Shown here piece by piece: positions 5,519 through 5,841 of a stretch of DNA of 5,841 nucleotides; position 1 is the stretch's first letter; the number at the start of each line of letters is the position of its first letter. A model generated the notes under the pieces. The model was given only the letters and a program-made list of their open reading frames with translations, was not told where the DNA came from and did no database searches. This DNA is from Lachnospiraceae bacterium (GTDB lineage Bacteria; Bacillota_A; Clostridia; Lachnospirales; Lachnospiraceae), in the NCBI GenBank assembly GCA_031262285.1, contig JAISHZ010000127.1, positions 1 to 5,841 of the forward strand, read 5' to 3'. The translations under genes and the position numbers were made by a program.

Positions 5519-5841
5519 ATGGAAATACCAACACTCAAGAAACTTTTACAAGATGGAGAGGGATTGACGGTCGAGTTCAAGAAAAACTCACAACAGCTCA
5601 ACAATAGTGTATTTGAGACGATCAGTTCATTTTCAAACCGATATGGCGGACATATTTTTCTGGGCGTAGACGATGATGGGACAATTTTGGGAGTTCAGCC
5701 CGCTGCGGTTCATGGTATGAAAATGAATTTTGCGAACTTGTTGAACAATCCCTTAAAAGTTTCGCCATCCATGTATCTGACCCTTGAGGAAATCAGAATC
5801 GACGACAAGGTGATTTTGCATACCTATGTGCCGGAGGGTTC
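5519..5841 (+). CDS. AlbA_2-domain ATP-binding regulator, N-terminal part only
   Basis: The first 107 residues of a protein with an AlbA_2 (Schlafen-like) domain are present; the gene runs off the right edge. Seen: the entry motif LTVEFKK (16-22, with E19 and K21), the core SSFSNRYGGHIFLGVDDDG (36-54), with the GG-x-IFLGV strand typical of the family, followed by ILGV (56-59). In relatives this domain is followed by a GHKL-type ATPase domain and a winged helix, which would be outside the window. It is often annotated as 'ATP-binding protein' or putative transcriptional regulator. The ATG at 5519 is chosen because GGAG lies 5 nt upstream; an in-frame ATG at 5504 lacks an SD. It starts 65 nt after the PC4-like gene on the same strand. 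Unlike the regulator at 915-2249, its AlbA_2 domain looks whole as far as visible. Confidence 0.85.
   Translation, partial: MEIPTLKKLLQDGEGLTVEFKKNSQQLNNSVFETISSFSNRYGGHIFLGVDDDGTILGVQPAAVHGMKMNFANLLNNPLKVSPSMYLTLEEIRIDDKVILHTYVPEG

Overview
The window looks like an accessory stretch of a low-GC Bacillota (Firmicutes) chromosome. The reasons are strong AGGAG-type ribosome binding sites before almost every gene, sigma-A-like promoters, a YdbC/PC4-type ssDNA-binding protein typical of Firmicutes, an Rpn/PD-(D/E)XK 'transposase-like' nuclease, and a MefA-like MFS exporter. Genus cannot be assigned from the sequence alone. No tRNA, rRNA, CRISPR array or complete insertion sequence was seen.

Layout. 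The left part (1-2249) is a minus-strand block read right to left. It starts with an AlbA_2/Schlafen-type ATP-binding regulator (915-2249), continues with a MmcQ/YjbR-family protein (502-852), and ends with a Fic-domain protein (1-499) cut by the window edge before its catalytic motif. The yjbR and fic genes are 2 nt apart and clearly coupled; the regulator lies 62 nt upstream and may belong to the same transcript. A good extended -10 promoter (2355-2383, minus strand) drives the block. The regulator appears to have lost most of its N-terminal AlbA_2 domain by an in-frame deletion. A divergent promoter (2567-2595, plus strand) drives an Rpn-like nuclease gene (2708-3586) with a coiled-coil tail and a structured leader of about 105 nt.

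The right part (3759-5841) is on the plus strand: a 12-codon leader peptide, an MFS efflux pump (3902-5182), a YdbC/PC4 protein (5232-5453), and the beginning of a second, apparently intact AlbA_2 regulator (5519 to beyond the edge).

The most interesting item is the 140-nt leader of the MFS gene. It has a well-placed SD and a short ORF reading MIFMIVKAPCKV. That ORF runs into a perfect 11-bp hairpin (1:2). A mutually exclusive 19-bp pairing (2:3) and a downstream hairpin (3:4) that buries the SD of the MFS gene complete the set. This is the architecture of ermC-type translational attenuation, and the leader carries IFMI, close to the IFVI stalling motif of ErmCL. The inference is that a ribosome-targeting drug stalls the ribosome on the leader and switches on translation of an efflux pump. 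The pairings are read directly from the sequence. The drug response and the pump substrate are inferred.
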